Positions 29,878-39,639 are shown, counted from the first letter of the stretch. The stretch: 64,000 nucleotides of DNA from Ferrimonas sp048263965 (GCF_048263965.1 NZ_JBLXDO010000002.1:124001-188000), one strand, 5' to 3'. The notes: generated by a model not told the origin, from the letters alone. A program made the numbers and translations.

Positions 29878-31430
29878 TCGCATCGTTAAAGCCGGGTCAG
29901 AGCCACACCCTGACCCTCAGTTGCAAGTATCAGCACCAGCCGGCGGACCTGTTTCAGGTGCTCGCCAACGCGTTGCCCAACACCATGCTGCTGGAGTCCG
30001 CCGAAGTGGACACCAAGGCGGACACCCAGAGCCTGCTGATGCTGGCTGCCGCCCTGCGCATCGAGTGTAACGGCCACAGCATCAACTGCCGCGCCCTGAG
30101 CGCCAATGGCGAGAGTCTGCTGCCTCATCTTCAGGCCAGCCTAACGGAGTTCTCGCCGCGACTCGACGGCGACACCCTGCAACTGACCGTACCCAAGCAG
30201 CCCCAGGCTCTGGATGAGGACAGCCGTCTCAAGGCGCCCTCCCCGCTGTCAGTATTACGCGGCATCCTGGCCTGTGTGGATCACGACGACGCCTGCGCCC
30301 AGTCGCTGATGCTGGCCGGTTGCTTCGCCTTCGATCTGGTGGCCACGGTAGAGCCACTTCCAGAAGTGAGCGACAGCCCCAACAACTGCCCGGACTACCT
30401 CTTCTATCTGGCGGAGCAGACCCTGGTGCTGGACCACCGCCGCCGCTCCGCCCGCCTTATCGGCACCCTGTTTGGCGGTGCCCACGCCGAGATGAGCCAA
30501 CACCACCTGAGCCAGTCCCTGGCAGAGCTGGCCCAGCGCATCGACGGCTTCACCGGTGGCCAGGCGGTGTCCGTGGCGGAACCGGTCACCGTTCAACTGA
30601 GCCAGGATGACGCCCAGTTCCGTAACAAGGTGGAAAACCTGAAAGAGCATATCCGTGCCGGCGACATCTTCCAGGTGGTGCCGGGACGGCGCTTCTCCCT
30701 GCCCTGCCCCAACCCCATCGAGGCTTATCGCCGGCTGCGCCGGGATAACCCCAGCCCCTACATGTTCGTGATGCAGGATGAAACCTTCACCCTGTTCGGT
30801 GCCTCCCCGGAGAGCGCCCTCAAGTATGGCGCCGACTCCAACCAGGTGGAGATCTACCCCATTGCCGGCACCCGCCGCCGGGGCCGCCGCGCCGACGGCA
30901 GCCTGGATTACGATCTGGATGCCCGCATCGAACTGGGCCTGCGCCAGGATAAGAAAGAGACCGCCGAGCACATGATGCTGGTGGATCTGGCCCGCAACGA
31001 CATCGCCCGCATCAGTCAGCCCGGCAGCCGTCGCATCCCAGAGCTGCTCAAGGTGGACAGATACAGCCACGTGATGCACCTGGTCAGCCGGGTTACCGGC
31101 CAGCTCCGTGAGGATCTGGACGCCCTGCACGCCTATCAGGCCTGCATGAACATGGGCACACTCACCGGCGCCCCTAAGGTCCGTGCCGCCCAGTTGCTGC
31201 GAGAAGCGGAAGGGGAGCGGCGAGGCAGCTACGGCGGCGCCGTCGGCTACCTCAACGGCCGTGGTGACATGGACACCTGCATCGTCATCCGCTCCGCCCT
31301 GGTCAACGGCGGCACCGCCTATGTGCAGGCCGGCGCCGGCGTAGTGTATGACTCCGACCCTCAGTCGGAAGCCGATGAAACCCGCAACAAGGCGATGGCG
31401 GTGATCCGCGCCATGGGAGGTGAGCTGTGA
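29874..31430 (+). CDS. trpE: Anthranilate synthase component I
   Basis: 518 aa, GTG start overlapping the DAHP synthase stop, preceded by GGAAGGAG. With TrpG it makes anthranilate from chorismate and glutamine. LLESAE (about residues 41-46) is the tryptophan feedback site. The chorismate-binding domain has FQVVPGRRFSLP, PIAGTRRRGR, DLARNDIARIS, TGAPKVRAAQLL and AYVQAGAGVVYDSDP. Feedback and attenuation are both therefore likely. Confidence 0.96.
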   Translation: MIASLKPGQSHTLTLSCKYQHQPADLFQVLANALPNTMLLESAEVDTKADTQSLLMLAAALRIECNGHSINCRALSANGESLLPHLQASLTEFSPRLDGDTLQLTVPKQPQALDEDSRLKAPSPLSVLRGILACVDHDDACAQSLMLAGCFAFDLVATVEPLPEVSDSPNNCPDYLFYLAEQTLVLDHRRRSARLIGTLFGGAHAEMSQHHLSQSLAELAQRIDGFTGGQAVSVAEPVTVQLSQDDAQFRNKVENLKEHIRAGDIFQVVPGRRFSLPCPNPIEAYRRLRRDNPSPYMFVMQDETFTLFGASPESALKYGADSNQVEIYPIAGTRRRGRRADGSLDYDLDARIELGLRQDKKETAEHMMLVDLARNDIARISQPGSRRIPELLKVDRYSHVMHLVSRVTGQLREDLDALHAYQACMNMGTLTGAPKVRAAQLLREAEGERRGSYGGAVGYLNGRGDMDTCIVIRSALVNGGTAYVQAGAGVVYDSDPQSEADETRNKAMAVIRAMGGEL

Positions 31431-32023
31431 ACCCCATCATCCTACTGGACAACTTCGACTCCTTTACCTGGAACCTGGTGGACCAGTTCCGCAGCCTGGG
31501 CCATCCGGTGACCGTCTATCGCAACGACATCGACGCCGAACAACTGGCGGACAAACTGCTCAAGGAGCATAAGGACGCGGTACTGGTGCTCAGCCCGGGC
31601 CCGGGCGCCCCCGCCGAAGCGGGCTGCATGATGCGGCTCATCGACCTGGTGGCCGGCAAGCTGCCGATCCTGGGGATCTGCCTGGGTCATCAGGCCCTGG
31701 TGGAACACTATGGCGGCAAGGTCGGCTTCGCCGGCGAGGTGGTGCACGGTAAGGCCAGCCCCATGACCCACGACGGCGGTCCCCTGTTCAGCGGCATGGC
31801 CAACCCCCTGCCGGTGGCGCGCTACCACAGCCTGGTGGCCCATACTGTGCCTGATTGCCTGAAAGTGCCCGCCAAGGTGGACGAGATGGCGATGGCCATC
31901 GTCCACCCGCAGCACAGGGCGGTGGGCTTTCAGTTCCACCCCGAATCCATTTTGACCCTGGAGGGCAGCGGTTTGCTGACCCGCACCCTGACCCTGCTGA
32001 CCGAGGACACGCCCCTATGCTGA
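31427..32023 (+). CDS. trpG: Anthranilate synthase component II (glutamine amidotransferase)
   Basis: 198 aa, GTG start overlapping the trpE stop. Class I amidotransferase: LLDNFDSFTWNL, LSPGPGAP, the nucleophile Cys85 in LGICLGHQAL, and the His/Glu pair in FQFHPESILT. Here it is separate from trpD, unlike the TrpGD fusion of Escherichia. It overlaps trpD by 7 bases. Confidence 0.95.
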   Translation: MNPIILLDNFDSFTWNLVDQFRSLGHPVTVYRNDIDAEQLADKLLKEHKDAVLVLSPGPGAPAEAGCMMRLIDLVAGKLPILGICLGHQALVEHYGGKVGFAGEVVHGKASPMTHDGGPLFSGMANPLPVARYHSLVAHTVPDCLKVPAKVDEMAMAIVHPQHRAVGFQFHPESILTLEGSGLLTRTLTLLTEDTPLC

Positions 32024-33045
32024 CCCCAGTACAAAAGATGATGACCCAGCTGTTTGACGGCAACGCCCTCTCCCGGGAGCAGGCCAAGACCCTGTTCAGC
32101 TATGTGGTCCATGGCGAAGTGAGTGAGGTGGAGCTGGCCTGTGTGCTCACCGCCCTCAAGCTGCGTGGCGAACGCATCGACGAGATCACCGGCGCCGCCG
32201 AAGCCCTGCGCCAGGCAGCCCGCCCCTTCCCCCGGCCACAGGGCGATCTCATCGACATCGTCGGCACCGGGGGCGATGGCGCCAACACCATCAACATCTC
32301 CACCACCGCCACCTTTGTCGCCGCCGCCGCCGGTGCCCGGGTGGCCAAGCACGGCAGCCGCAGCGTCTCCTCCCGCTCCGGCGCCTCCGACCTGCTCAAC
32401 CAGTTCGGCGTCAACCTGACCATGTGCCCGGACCACTCCGCCCGGTGCCTGGACCAGCTGGGGGTCACCTTCCTGTTTGCCCCTCACTACCACGCCGGCA
32501 TGCGCCACGCCGCGCCGGTTCGTCAGGTGATGAAGACCCGCACCCTGTTCAATATTCTGGGGCCGCTGATCAACCCTGCCCGCCCCAACCAGATGCTGCT
32601 CGGGGTCTACGCCCCGGAGCTGATTCGCCCCATCGCCGAGGTGATTCGCTCTCTGGGCGTGGAACGGGCCATGGTGGTCCACGGCAGTGGCCTGGATGAA
32701 CTGGCCATTCACGGCGACAGCCAGGCGCTGGAGCTTGTCGACGGTGAACTGATAGAGCGCCACTTCTCCCCCGCCGATCTGGGGGTCAAGCAGTACGACC
32801 TGGCCGCCATCCGTGGCGGTGAGCCGGAAGAGAACCGCGCCATCTCCGAGCAGCTGCTTGGCGGCAATGGCACCGACGCCCAACGGGCGGCGGTGGCGGT
32901 CAACGCCGGTGCCGCCCTCTACCTCGCGGGTCAGGCAGACAGCATGAAGGCCGGCACCGAACTGGCCCTGGCCACCATGGACGCCGCCAAGCCCCTGCAG
33001 CTGATCCGCGACTTCGCCCAGCTCAGCCAACAGGAGGCGGTGTAA
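32017..33045 (+). CDS. trpD: Anthranilate phosphoribosyltransferase
   Basis: 342 aa from ATG 32017 (MLTPVQKMMTQLF). The longer upstream frame runs within trpG and is not used. DIVGTGGDGANTINIST (about residues 78-94) is the PRPP-binding motif; KHGSRSVSSRSGASDLL and RTLFNILGPLINPA follow. It joins anthranilate to PRPP. Directly followed by trpCF without a gap. Confidence 0.95.
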   Translation: MLTPVQKMMTQLFDGNALSREQAKTLFSYVVHGEVSEVELACVLTALKLRGERIDEITGAAEALRQAARPFPRPQGDLIDIVGTGGDGANTINISTTATFVAAAAGARVAKHGSRSVSSRSGASDLLNQFGVNLTMCPDHSARCLDQLGVTFLFAPHYHAGMRHAAPVRQVMKTRTLFNILGPLINPARPNQMLLGVYAPELIRPIAEVIRSLGVERAMVVHGSGLDELAIHGDSQALELVDGELIERHFSPADLGVKQYDLAAIRGGEPEENRAISEQLLGGNGTDAQRAAVAVNAGAALYLAGQADSMKAGTELALATMDAAKPLQLIRDFAQLSQQEAV

Positions 33046-34398
33046 GTGAGTACCATCTTGGACAAGATTGTCGACACCAAGGCCGGACACATCGACCAGC
33101 TTGAGCAGCGCTATGGCGAACTGCTGCACACCCGCGCCGCCCCCAGCGACCGCTCCCTGTATGACGCCCTCAAAGGCGGCAACGCCGGTTTCATCCTGGA
33201 GTGCAAAAAGGCCAGCCCCTCCAAAGGGCTGATCCGCCCCGATTTCGACCCTGTGGCCATCGCCACCCTCTACGACAAATACGCCGCCGGCATCTCGGTG
33301 CTCACCGACGAACAGTTTTTCCAGGGCGATTTTGAGTACCTGAAAGCGGTGCGGGCCGCGGTCAGCGCTCCGGTGCTGTGCAAAGATTTTGTGGTGGATC
33401 CCCGCCAGCTGCGCCTGGCCCGCCACATGGGCGCCGACGCCGCCCTGTTGATGCTGTCGGTACTGGATGATGAGCAGTACTTGGCACTGGCGGAAGAGGC
33501 CAATGCCCTGGGGCTGGATATCCTCACCGAAGTCAGCAACGACGAAGAGGTTGAGCGCGCCATCGCCCTGGGCGCCCGCATCATCGGCATCAACAACCGG
33601 GATCTGCGCGATCTGTCCGTCGATCTGGCCACCACCGAGCGCCTGGCCCCCAAGATCCCCGACGACCGGGTGGTGATCAGTGAGTCCGGCATCGCCACCC
33701 ATCAGGACGTCCGCCGACTGGCCCCGCTGGCAGACGGTTTCCTGGTGGGCAGCCAGCTGACCGCCCAGGCCAACATCGACCAGGCCTGCCGCCAGCTGAT
33801 TTTCGGCGAGAACAAGGTGTGTGGCCTCACCCGCGAAACCGACGTGAAGGCGGTGGCCGAGGCCGGTGCCCTCTATGGCGGCCTGATCTTCGCCGCAAAA
33901 TCTCCCCGCTGCGTCACCCCGGAGCAGGCCGCCAGCCTGCGCCAGGCCGCCGATCTGCGCTTCGTCGGCGTGTTCGTCAACGAGTCCATCGATACCGTGG
34001 CCAAACTGGCCAACGACCTGGCGCTGCACGCGGTGCAGCTGCACGGCGGCGAAGATGAGGCCTACATCGACGCCCTGCGCCCCCAACTGCGACACACCCA
34101 GATCTGGAAGGCGGTCAAGCCCGACGGCAGCAACCGGGTCAGCAACGCCGACCGGCTGCTGTTCGACAGCGCCAAGGCGGGTCAGTTTGGTGGCACCGGC
34201 ACCACCTTCGACTGGTCCCTGGTGGGCGATGACCGCCCCAGCGCCATGCTGGCCGGTGGTCTCTCCCCCGACAATGTCCAGGAGGCCGCCGCCGCCGGCT
34301 TCCTGGGACTGGATCTCAACTCAGGCCTGGAGTCCGCCCCCGGCCTGAAACAGCAAGATAAAATAGCGCAGGCCTTTGCCGGCCTGCGCCAATACTGA
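33046..34398 (+). CDS. trpCF: Bifunctional indole-3-glycerol-phosphate synthase / phosphoribosylanthranilate isomerase
   Basis: 450 aa, GTG start immediately after the trpD stop, with AGGAGG upstream. The N-terminal TrpC barrel (LECKKASPSKGLIRPDFD, VLCKDFVVD, ISESGIATH) occupies about residues 1-255. The C-terminal TrpF barrel starts at KVCGLTRETDVKAV (about 258), with VQLHGGEDEAYIDAL and GGLSPDNV. The fusion matches enteric and Shewanella-type TrpC. The isomerase catalytic Cys is in KVCG and the Asp in GTTFDWSLV. Confidence 0.95.
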   Translation: MSTILDKIVDTKAGHIDQLEQRYGELLHTRAAPSDRSLYDALKGGNAGFILECKKASPSKGLIRPDFDPVAIATLYDKYAAGISVLTDEQFFQGDFEYLKAVRAAVSAPVLCKDFVVDPRQLRLARHMGADAALLMLSVLDDEQYLALAEEANALGLDILTEVSNDEEVERAIALGARIIGINNRDLRDLSVDLATTERLAPKIPDDRVVISESGIATHQDVRRLAPLADGFLVGSQLTAQANIDQACRQLIFGENKVCGLTRETDVKAVAEAGALYGGLIFAAKSPRCVTPEQAASLRQAADLRFVGVFVNESIDTVAKLANDLALHAVQLHGGEDEAYIDALRPQLRHTQIWKAVKPDGSNRVSNADRLLFDSAKAGQFGGTGTTFDWSLVGDDRPSAMLAGGLSPDNVQEAAAAGFLGLDLNSGLESAPGLKQQDKIAQAFAGLRQY

Positions 34399-34407
34399 GG
34401 AAGCCCC

Positions 34408-35595
34408 ATGACCATCCTAAACCCCTACTTCGGTGAATATGGCGGCATGTATGTGCCCCAAATCCTGATGCCGGCCCTCAAGCAGCTGGAGAAGGCGTTT
34501 GTCGACGCCCAGCAGGACCCCGAGTTTCAGAAGGAGTTTACCGAGCTGCTGAAAGAGTACGCCGGTCGCCCCACCGCCCTGACCCTGACCCGCAACTTCA
34601 GCCCCAACCCCAAGGTGAAGATCTACCTCAAGCGGGAAGATCTGCTCCACGGCGGCGCCCACAAGACCAATCAGGTCCTGGGTCAGGCGCTGCTGGCCAA
34701 GCGCATGGGCAAGAAAGAGATCATCGCCGAAACCGGCGCCGGCCAGCACGGCGTGGCCACCGCCCTGGCCTGTGCCCTGCTGGGCCTCAAGTGCCGGGTC
34801 TACATGGGGGCCAAGGACGTGGAGCGTCAGAGCCCCAACGTGTTCCGCATGCGACTGATGGGGGCCGAAGTGATCCCGGTGCATGCCGGCTCCGCCACCC
34901 TCAAAGACGCCTGCAACGAGGCGATGCGCGACTGGTCCGCCAACTACGACCACGCCCACTACCTGCTGGGTACCGCCGCCGGCCCGCACCCCTTCCCCAC
35001 CATAGTGCGCGAATTCCAGCGGATGATCGGCGAGGAAGCCAAGGCGCAGATCCTGGCCAAAGAGGGACGCCTGCCTGACGCGGTCATCGCCTGTGTCGGT
35101 GGCGGCTCCAACGCCATTGGCCTGTTCGCCGACTTCATCGAAGAGACCGATGTGGCCCTGATCGGCGTGGAGCCTGCCGGTCACGGCATCGACTCCGGCG
35201 AGCACGGCGCCCCCCTGGCTCACGGCAGCACCGGCATCTTCTTCGGCATGAAATCCCCCATGATGCAGGACGATCACGGCCAGATTCAGGAGTCCTACTC
35301 GGTTTCCGCCGGCCTGGACTTCCCGTCAGTCGGCCCTCAGCATGCCCACCTGGCCGCCACCGGCCGGGCGCAATACCCCTCCATCACCGACGACGAGGCC
35401 CTGACCGCCTTCCAGCGCCTGTGCGCCTGCGAAGGGATCATCCCCGCCCTGGAATCCTCCCACGCCCTGGCTCACGCCTACAAGATGGCCGAGGCTGCCA
35501 CAGAGGAGACCCTTCTGCTGGTCAACCTTTCCGGTCGGGGAGACAAGGACATCTTTACCGTACACAACATCCTGGAGCAGGAGGGCAAACTGTGA
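34408..35595 (+). CDS. trpB: Tryptophan synthase beta chain
   Basis: 395 aa. FGEYGGMYVPQILMPAL starts the protein. The PLP-binding lysine is Lys86 in GGAHKTNQ, with the phosphate loop CVGGGSNAIG and AETGAGQHGVATA (catalytic Glu). It condenses indole with serine. GAGGAAGCCCC precedes the ATG. It overlaps trpA by four bases. Confidence 0.97.
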   Translation: MTILNPYFGEYGGMYVPQILMPALKQLEKAFVDAQQDPEFQKEFTELLKEYAGRPTALTLTRNFSPNPKVKIYLKREDLLHGGAHKTNQVLGQALLAKRMGKKEIIAETGAGQHGVATALACALLGLKCRVYMGAKDVERQSPNVFRMRLMGAEVIPVHAGSATLKDACNEAMRDWSANYDHAHYLLGTAAGPHPFPTIVREFQRMIGEEAKAQILAKEGRLPDAVIACVGGGSNAIGLFADFIEETDVALIGVEPAGHGIDSGEHGAPLAHGSTGIFFGMKSPMMQDDHGQIQESYSVSAGLDFPSVGPQHAHLAATGRAQYPSITDDEALTAFQRLCACEGIIPALESSHALAHAYKMAEAATEETLLLVNLSGRGDKDIFTVHNILEQEGKL

Positions 35596-36404
35596 GCCGT
35601 TACCAGAACCTGTTTGACGCCTTGAGCGAAAAGGGCGAAGGCGCCTTTGTCCCCTTTGTCACCCTGGGTGACCCCCATCCGGACCAGACCCTGGCGGTGA
35701 TCGACGCCCTGGTGGCCGGCGGTGCCGATGCCCTGGAGCTGGGGATCCCCTTCTCCGATCCCCTGGCGGACGGCCCCACCATCCAGAACGCCACGGTACG
35801 TGCCCTGAATGCAGGCACCACTCCGGCCCGCTGCTTCGAACTGCTGGCCCAGGTGCGTGAGCGCTACCCCCAGCTGCCCATCGGCCTGCTGGTGTACGCC
35901 AACCTGGTGTTCTCCCCCGGGGTCGACACCTTCTATCGGCGCTGCCGGGACACCGGCATCGACTCGGTACTGGTGGCCGACGTCCCTGTGGAGGAGAGCA
36001 AGGAGTTTGCCGAGGCCGCACGGCGTCACGAAGTGGCCCCGATCTTTATCGCCCCGCCCAACGGCGATGAGCAGACCCTGAAGGCGGTCTCCGAGCAGGG
36101 GGAGGGCTACACCTACCTGCTCTCCCGTGCCGGTGTTACCGGCACAGAGACCAAGGCGGGGATGCCCGTTGGCCCTCTGCTGGAAAGCCTCAAGGCCTTT
36201 AACGCTCCGCCGGCGATCCTGGGCTTCGGCATCTCCGAGCCACAGCAGGTGCGTGATGCGGTCGAAGCGGGGGCCGCCGGCGCCATCTCCGGCAGTGCCA
36301 CGGTGAAGATCATCGAGAAATATCATGGCGATACTGAGCGTATGACCGAGGAGTTAACCCGGTTTACCCGAGCCATGAAGGATGCCACCCGCAAAGTTGG
36401 TTAA
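35592..36404 (+). CDS. trpA: Tryptophan synthase alpha chain
   Basis: 270 aa from GTG 35592, overlapping the trpB stop (GTGA). The longer frame starting upstream is not used. Landmarks: FVPFVTLGDP, ALELGIPFSDPLADGPTIQ (contains the catalytic Glu and Asp), LVADVPVEES and YLLSRAGVTGTE. It cleaves indole-3-glycerol phosphate to indole, channelled to TrpB. Last gene of the operon, with a terminator at 36415-36444. Confidence 0.96.
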   Translation: MSRYQNLFDALSEKGEGAFVPFVTLGDPHPDQTLAVIDALVAGGADALELGIPFSDPLADGPTIQNATVRALNAGTTPARCFELLAQVRERYPQLPIGLLVYANLVFSPGVDTFYRRCRDTGIDSVLVADVPVEESKEFAEAARRHEVAPIFIAPPNGDEQTLKAVSEQGEGYTYLLSRAGVTGTETKAGMPVGPLLESLKAFNAPPAILGFGISEPQQVRDAVEAGAAGAISGSATVKIIEKYHGDTERMTEELTRFTRAMKDATRKVG

Positions 36405-36414
36405 AACCCACTCC

Positions 36415-36444
36415 AAAAGGCGGAGCCCCATACGCTCCGCCTTT
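36415..36444 (+). terminator. Terminator of the trp operon
   Basis: AAAAGGCGGAGC/GCTCCGCCTTT stem with a short loop; the U tract is short (TTT within the stem arm). Confidence 0.75.
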
Positions 36445-36500
36445 CCAGCACTTGTGCTATTGGTTAGACTGTCCGCCTGCCCCTGGATGACAGAGACACA

Positions 36501-37052
36501 ATGAAACAGATCCTCGACTTCCTGCCCCTGCTGGTATTTTTCGCCGTCTACAAGTTTTACGACATCTTCCTCGCCAGCGGTGCCCTGGTGGCAGCCTCGG
36601 CGGTGCAGATCGCCCTTATCTATCTGCTCTACAAGCGGGTGGAGAAGCAGCACCTGATCACCTTCGCCCTGGTGGCGGTATTTGGCACCCTGACCATGGT
36701 GCTCAGGGACGACACCTTCATCAAGTGGAAGGTCACCATAGTCCAGTTCCTGTTTGCCGGAGCCCTGCTGATCGCAGAACTGATGAACAAGTCCCTGCTC
36801 AAGGCGATGCTGGGCAAGGAGATGCCCCTGCCGAACAACGTCTGGCGACGGGCGGCCCTGGCGTGGGTGGTATTTTTCGTGGCCAGCGGCGTACTCAATC
36901 TGTACATCGCCTTCAACCTGTCCCAGGAGGCCTGGGTGAACTTCAAGGTATTCGGTCTGATGGGGATGACTCTGGTGTACACCCTGCTGACCATCCTCTA
37001 CCTCTACCGCCACCTGCCCAAGGACTTCAAACCCGAGGACAAGGCGGACTAG
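36501..37052 (+). CDS. yciB: Inner-membrane septation protein YciB (IspZ)
   Basis: 183 aa with five predicted membrane spans. It begins MKQILDFLPLLVFFAVYKFYD, the family signature, and continues with KWKVTIVQFLFAG and NLYIAFNLSQEAWVNFKVFG. YciB interacts with cell-elongation and division machinery and envelope lipid homeostasis. In relatives it sits next to trpA and is followed by yciA or yciI; here yciI is 16 kb further on, after the Tad locus. Confidence 0.95.
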   Translation: MKQILDFLPLLVFFAVYKFYDIFLASGALVAASAVQIALIYLLYKRVEKQHLITFALVAVFGTLTMVLRDDTFIKWKVTIVQFLFAGALLIAELMNKSLLKAMLGKEMPLPNNVWRRAALAWVVFFVASGVLNLYIAFNLSQEAWVNFKVFGLMGMTLVYTLLTILYLYRHLPKDFKPEDKAD

Positions 37053-37138
37053 TTCCCTCCAGGTCCGAGTTCGCCCCATTGGGCTAGTGCCTGCCATAAA
37101 GCGATGGAACCGGTAAACTGGCTCCATCAATGCCCCTC

Positions 37139-37162
37139 AAAGCCCGCTGCCATGCGGGCTTT
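37139..37162 (+). terminator. Intrinsic terminator of yciB
   Basis: AAAGCCCGC/GCGGGCTTT stem with loop TGCCAT, then ATTGTT. The U tract is partly within the stem. Confidence 0.75.
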
Positions 37163-37309
37163 ATTGTTGCTCCCGTTTCCGACTATGCAGACATAAACCT
37201 CGCTAATAGAGTGATTTCTTTGCGTTAACGCCCCACATGTACTAGCTCTTTATAGTGAGCCGTGCCAGCAGAAACATGGCCACTGACAATGAAGACAATG
37301 GGGTAAACT

Positions 37310-38083
37310 ATGTTAACAATGGATGTGCCAAGGGTGGTTTTAACCCACTTCGCTGAGCAGCCCTTGGGGCGTGTATGCCATCAACTGGCCGACGCACTCA
37401 AGGTAGAGACACAAGCATTCAGCCAACTGAAACGAGAAGGTTGCCCCTGTCTGGTGGAGTTCGATAATCAGAGCGCTGCGGAGCTCAGCCGCGCCCGGGA
37501 ACTCAGGCAGCAACAGCCGGAACGAAAAATCATCTGGCTGGTGCCCAGACTCAATATTCCCGTTCTGAAGCTTGCCCTGTCACTGCAGGTTACCCAGGTG
37601 TTTGCGCTGCCCCTCTCCCCCGCGGATGCGGTGGAGCTCAAGCTGCTGCTCAACGATGGCTTTCAGGCCCCGGGACACAGCCTGCGCCCCACCCACGAGA
37701 AGCTGCGCAGTGTTCTGGAAAACATTGAACAAAGGTTCGAGCAATCCCTCTCCCTGCAGAAACTGGCCCAGGAAGCGGGGATCAGTGACAGCCGGCTGTG
37801 TCACCTGTTTCGACAGCACCTGGGGCTCAAGTTCAGCCTCTACCTGGTCTGCCGACGCCTGGAAGCCGCCCCCGAAGCGCTGCAGGACGAAGGGCTGAAT
37901 ATTGCCTCCGTGGCGTACAAACTGGGGTTTTCCACCCCTTCCCATTTCTGCCGGGCCTTCAAGGCCCATTACGGCATCACGCCCACCGAGTTTAAGCAGG
38001 GCAGCAGCCAGGGCAAGCACAGTCATGCGTTTCACCGTTACCTGCAGTGTCGTAACCCCGACTACCTGCCCTTGGAAAGCTGA
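37310..38083 (+). CDS. AraC-family regulator with degenerate receiver-like N-terminus
   Basis: 257 aa. The C-terminal about 100 residues are an AraC double helix-turn-helix (LSLQKLAQEAGISDSRLCHLF, then IASVAYKLGFSTPSHFCRAF and YGITPTEFK). The first about 120 residues have the spacing of a response-regulator receiver (IIWLVPRLNIPVLKLALSL, then VTQVFALPLSPADAVELKLLL like alpha4-beta5-alpha5), but I see no phospho-acceptor Asp in context, so it may be a phosphorylation-independent domain. TGATG overlap with the following L,D-transpeptidase gene suggests coupled translation. Target genes unknown. Confidence 0.85.
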   Translation: MLTMDVPRVVLTHFAEQPLGRVCHQLADALKVETQAFSQLKREGCPCLVEFDNQSAAELSRARELRQQQPERKIIWLVPRLNIPVLKLALSLQVTQVFALPLSPADAVELKLLLNDGFQAPGHSLRPTHEKLRSVLENIEQRFEQSLSLQKLAQEAGISDSRLCHLFRQHLGLKFSLYLVCRRLEAAPEALQDEGLNIASVAYKLGFSTPSHFCRAFKAHYGITPTEFKQGSSQGKHSHAFHRYLQCRNPDYLPLES

Positions 38084-39420
38084 TGCGCAGCCTGTTCCTG
38101 CTTCTGCTCACCCTCTCCCTGCCGCTTCAGGGACAGACGCTCTGGCCAGCGCCGGGCAGTACCCCCTGGGCGGATCATTGGTACCGGATACTGGTGGATC
38201 TGGAGTTCAGCCCTGCACTGCCGCAAGATGCAACCCAGGCCTTCAGGGCTAGCGAGCGGCTGGTCCGTTTTCAGGCATCCCTGAGGGGAGTCTCTCCGGA
38301 TCCCGTTCTGGAAGAACTGGCCCAAGCCAGTTCCCCCGCCGAGCTACAGGCCTGGATAAGCGGCATTGCCCCAAGCTATCAGGCTTTTGAGCGGCTCAGA
38401 GCCGCCCTTCATGAAGAGCAGAAGCTGGCAGATCTGCCCAGACCGGATTTCACCGAAATCCGCACCTTCTCACTGGGGCAATCTCATCCGGAGCTTGTTC
38501 CTTTGCGTCGTCTGCTGGCGGCCAGGCTTGGAGACACTCTGCCCCCCCACCTGATTAACCGGGACGTGTGGGACCCTCCCCTTATCGATGCCCTGCGCCG
38601 CTTCCAGCGGGAGAGCCAGTTGCCAGCCTCCGGTCGGCTGACCGCAGACACCATTGATGCGCTCTCCCTGGATAATAAGGAGAGGCTGGCCGCCATCAGG
38701 TTTAGCCTTCGCCAGTGGCTGCAACTGCCCCCGCAGCTGTCAGGGGACGCCATACTGGTGAACCTGCCCCATTATCAGTTGATGGCCCTTGAAGGCAAGC
38801 GGGTCCACATGGTCCTGCCGGTCATCATCGGGGCGCCAGACACGCCCACCCCAAGGTTTAACAGCCGTTTCAGTTCGGTGACCCTCAACCCGAGCTGGAC
38901 CCCTCCCTGGAGCATCATCAAGGGAGAGCTGTTGCCGGCCTATCGGCGCGACAGCAACAGCCTTAAGCGCCAGGGTTTCGAGCTTATCGACCCCAAATCG
39001 CCCAACTCCCCTCTCCCCTGGAAAAGTGTCGCGCCAGGCCAGCTTCCAAACCTGTTGTCTCAGTACCAGCTTAAACAGAGGCCGGGAAGCAACAATGCTC
39101 TGGGCAGCGCCAGATTAAATCTGGTAAACAGCAACGCCATATTTCTTCACGATACCCCAAACCAGAAACTGTTTCTTCGTTCCCAGAGAGCGCTTAGTCA
39201 TGGATGTATCAGAATCCAGAACATCGATCGGCTGCTCGCTTATCTGGAGAGAAATATCCCTTTACCCGAACGTCAAAAATTGCAATATGCAAAAAAAGGC
39301 AGGGACAGCTTTACCCAAAGCCTGGGCAATACTGCCAAGGTGTATATTGTCTATATGCCTGCCTGGCCAAAAGGGGACAATGGCGCCTCCATAGCCACAG
39401 ATATATACGATTTAATCTAA
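38083..39420 (+). CDS. YcbB/LdtD-type L,D-transpeptidase
   Basis: 445 aa. A signal peptide (cleavage near SLPLQGQ-T, about residue 18) is followed by an N-terminal scaffold, a peptidoglycan-binding domain (WDPPLIDALRRFQRESQLPASGRL, about 165-190) and a YkuD catalytic domain with HDTP and the SHGCIRI motif, nucleophile Cys375. It is shorter than Escherichia LdtD (615), lacking part of the capping region. It would form 3-3 crosslinks in peptidoglycan or attach proteins. The last about 130 codons are AT-rich with rare ATA, AGA and CAA codons compared with the 5' part. Coupled to the AraC gene by a one-base overlap. Confidence 0.9.
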   Translation: MRSLFLLLLTLSLPLQGQTLWPAPGSTPWADHWYRILVDLEFSPALPQDATQAFRASERLVRFQASLRGVSPDPVLEELAQASSPAELQAWISGIAPSYQAFERLRAALHEEQKLADLPRPDFTEIRTFSLGQSHPELVPLRRLLAARLGDTLPPHLINRDVWDPPLIDALRRFQRESQLPASGRLTADTIDALSLDNKERLAAIRFSLRQWLQLPPQLSGDAILVNLPHYQLMALEGKRVHMVLPVIIGAPDTPTPRFNSRFSSVTLNPSWTPPWSIIKGELLPAYRRDSNSLKRQGFELIDPKSPNSPLPWKSVAPGQLPNLLSQYQLKQRPGSNNALGSARLNLVNSNAIFLHDTPNQKLFLRSQRALSHGCIRIQNIDRLLAYLERNIPLPERQKLQYAKKGRDSFTQSLGNTAKVYIVYMPAWPKGDNGASIATDIYDLI

Positions 39421-39639
39421 CTGGCAGATATATATGATTTTTATAAAAAAAGCCAAAATCAGCAACCAACGCCAGGATTATTGACATCATTTTAATGACA
39501 GCTTTCGCAAATTCAGGCTAGGCAGAGCTCAACTTTCTCGACTAAGTTTACAACAGTGTCGAGCAACCTCTTACCCTATCGCTCACACACGACCCTGAAT
39601 CATTGAACAGGATATATTAACTGCGCGGAGATTATTGTT
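39421..39639. other. Upstream region of the Tad locus with inverted repeat
   Basis: AT-rich. CTCGAC (39537-39542) and GTCGAG (39558-39563) form an inverted repeat with 15 bases between, a possible operator. GGATATATTAACT just upstream of flp1 could be a -10 region, but no matching -35 is clear. Confidence 0.4.
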
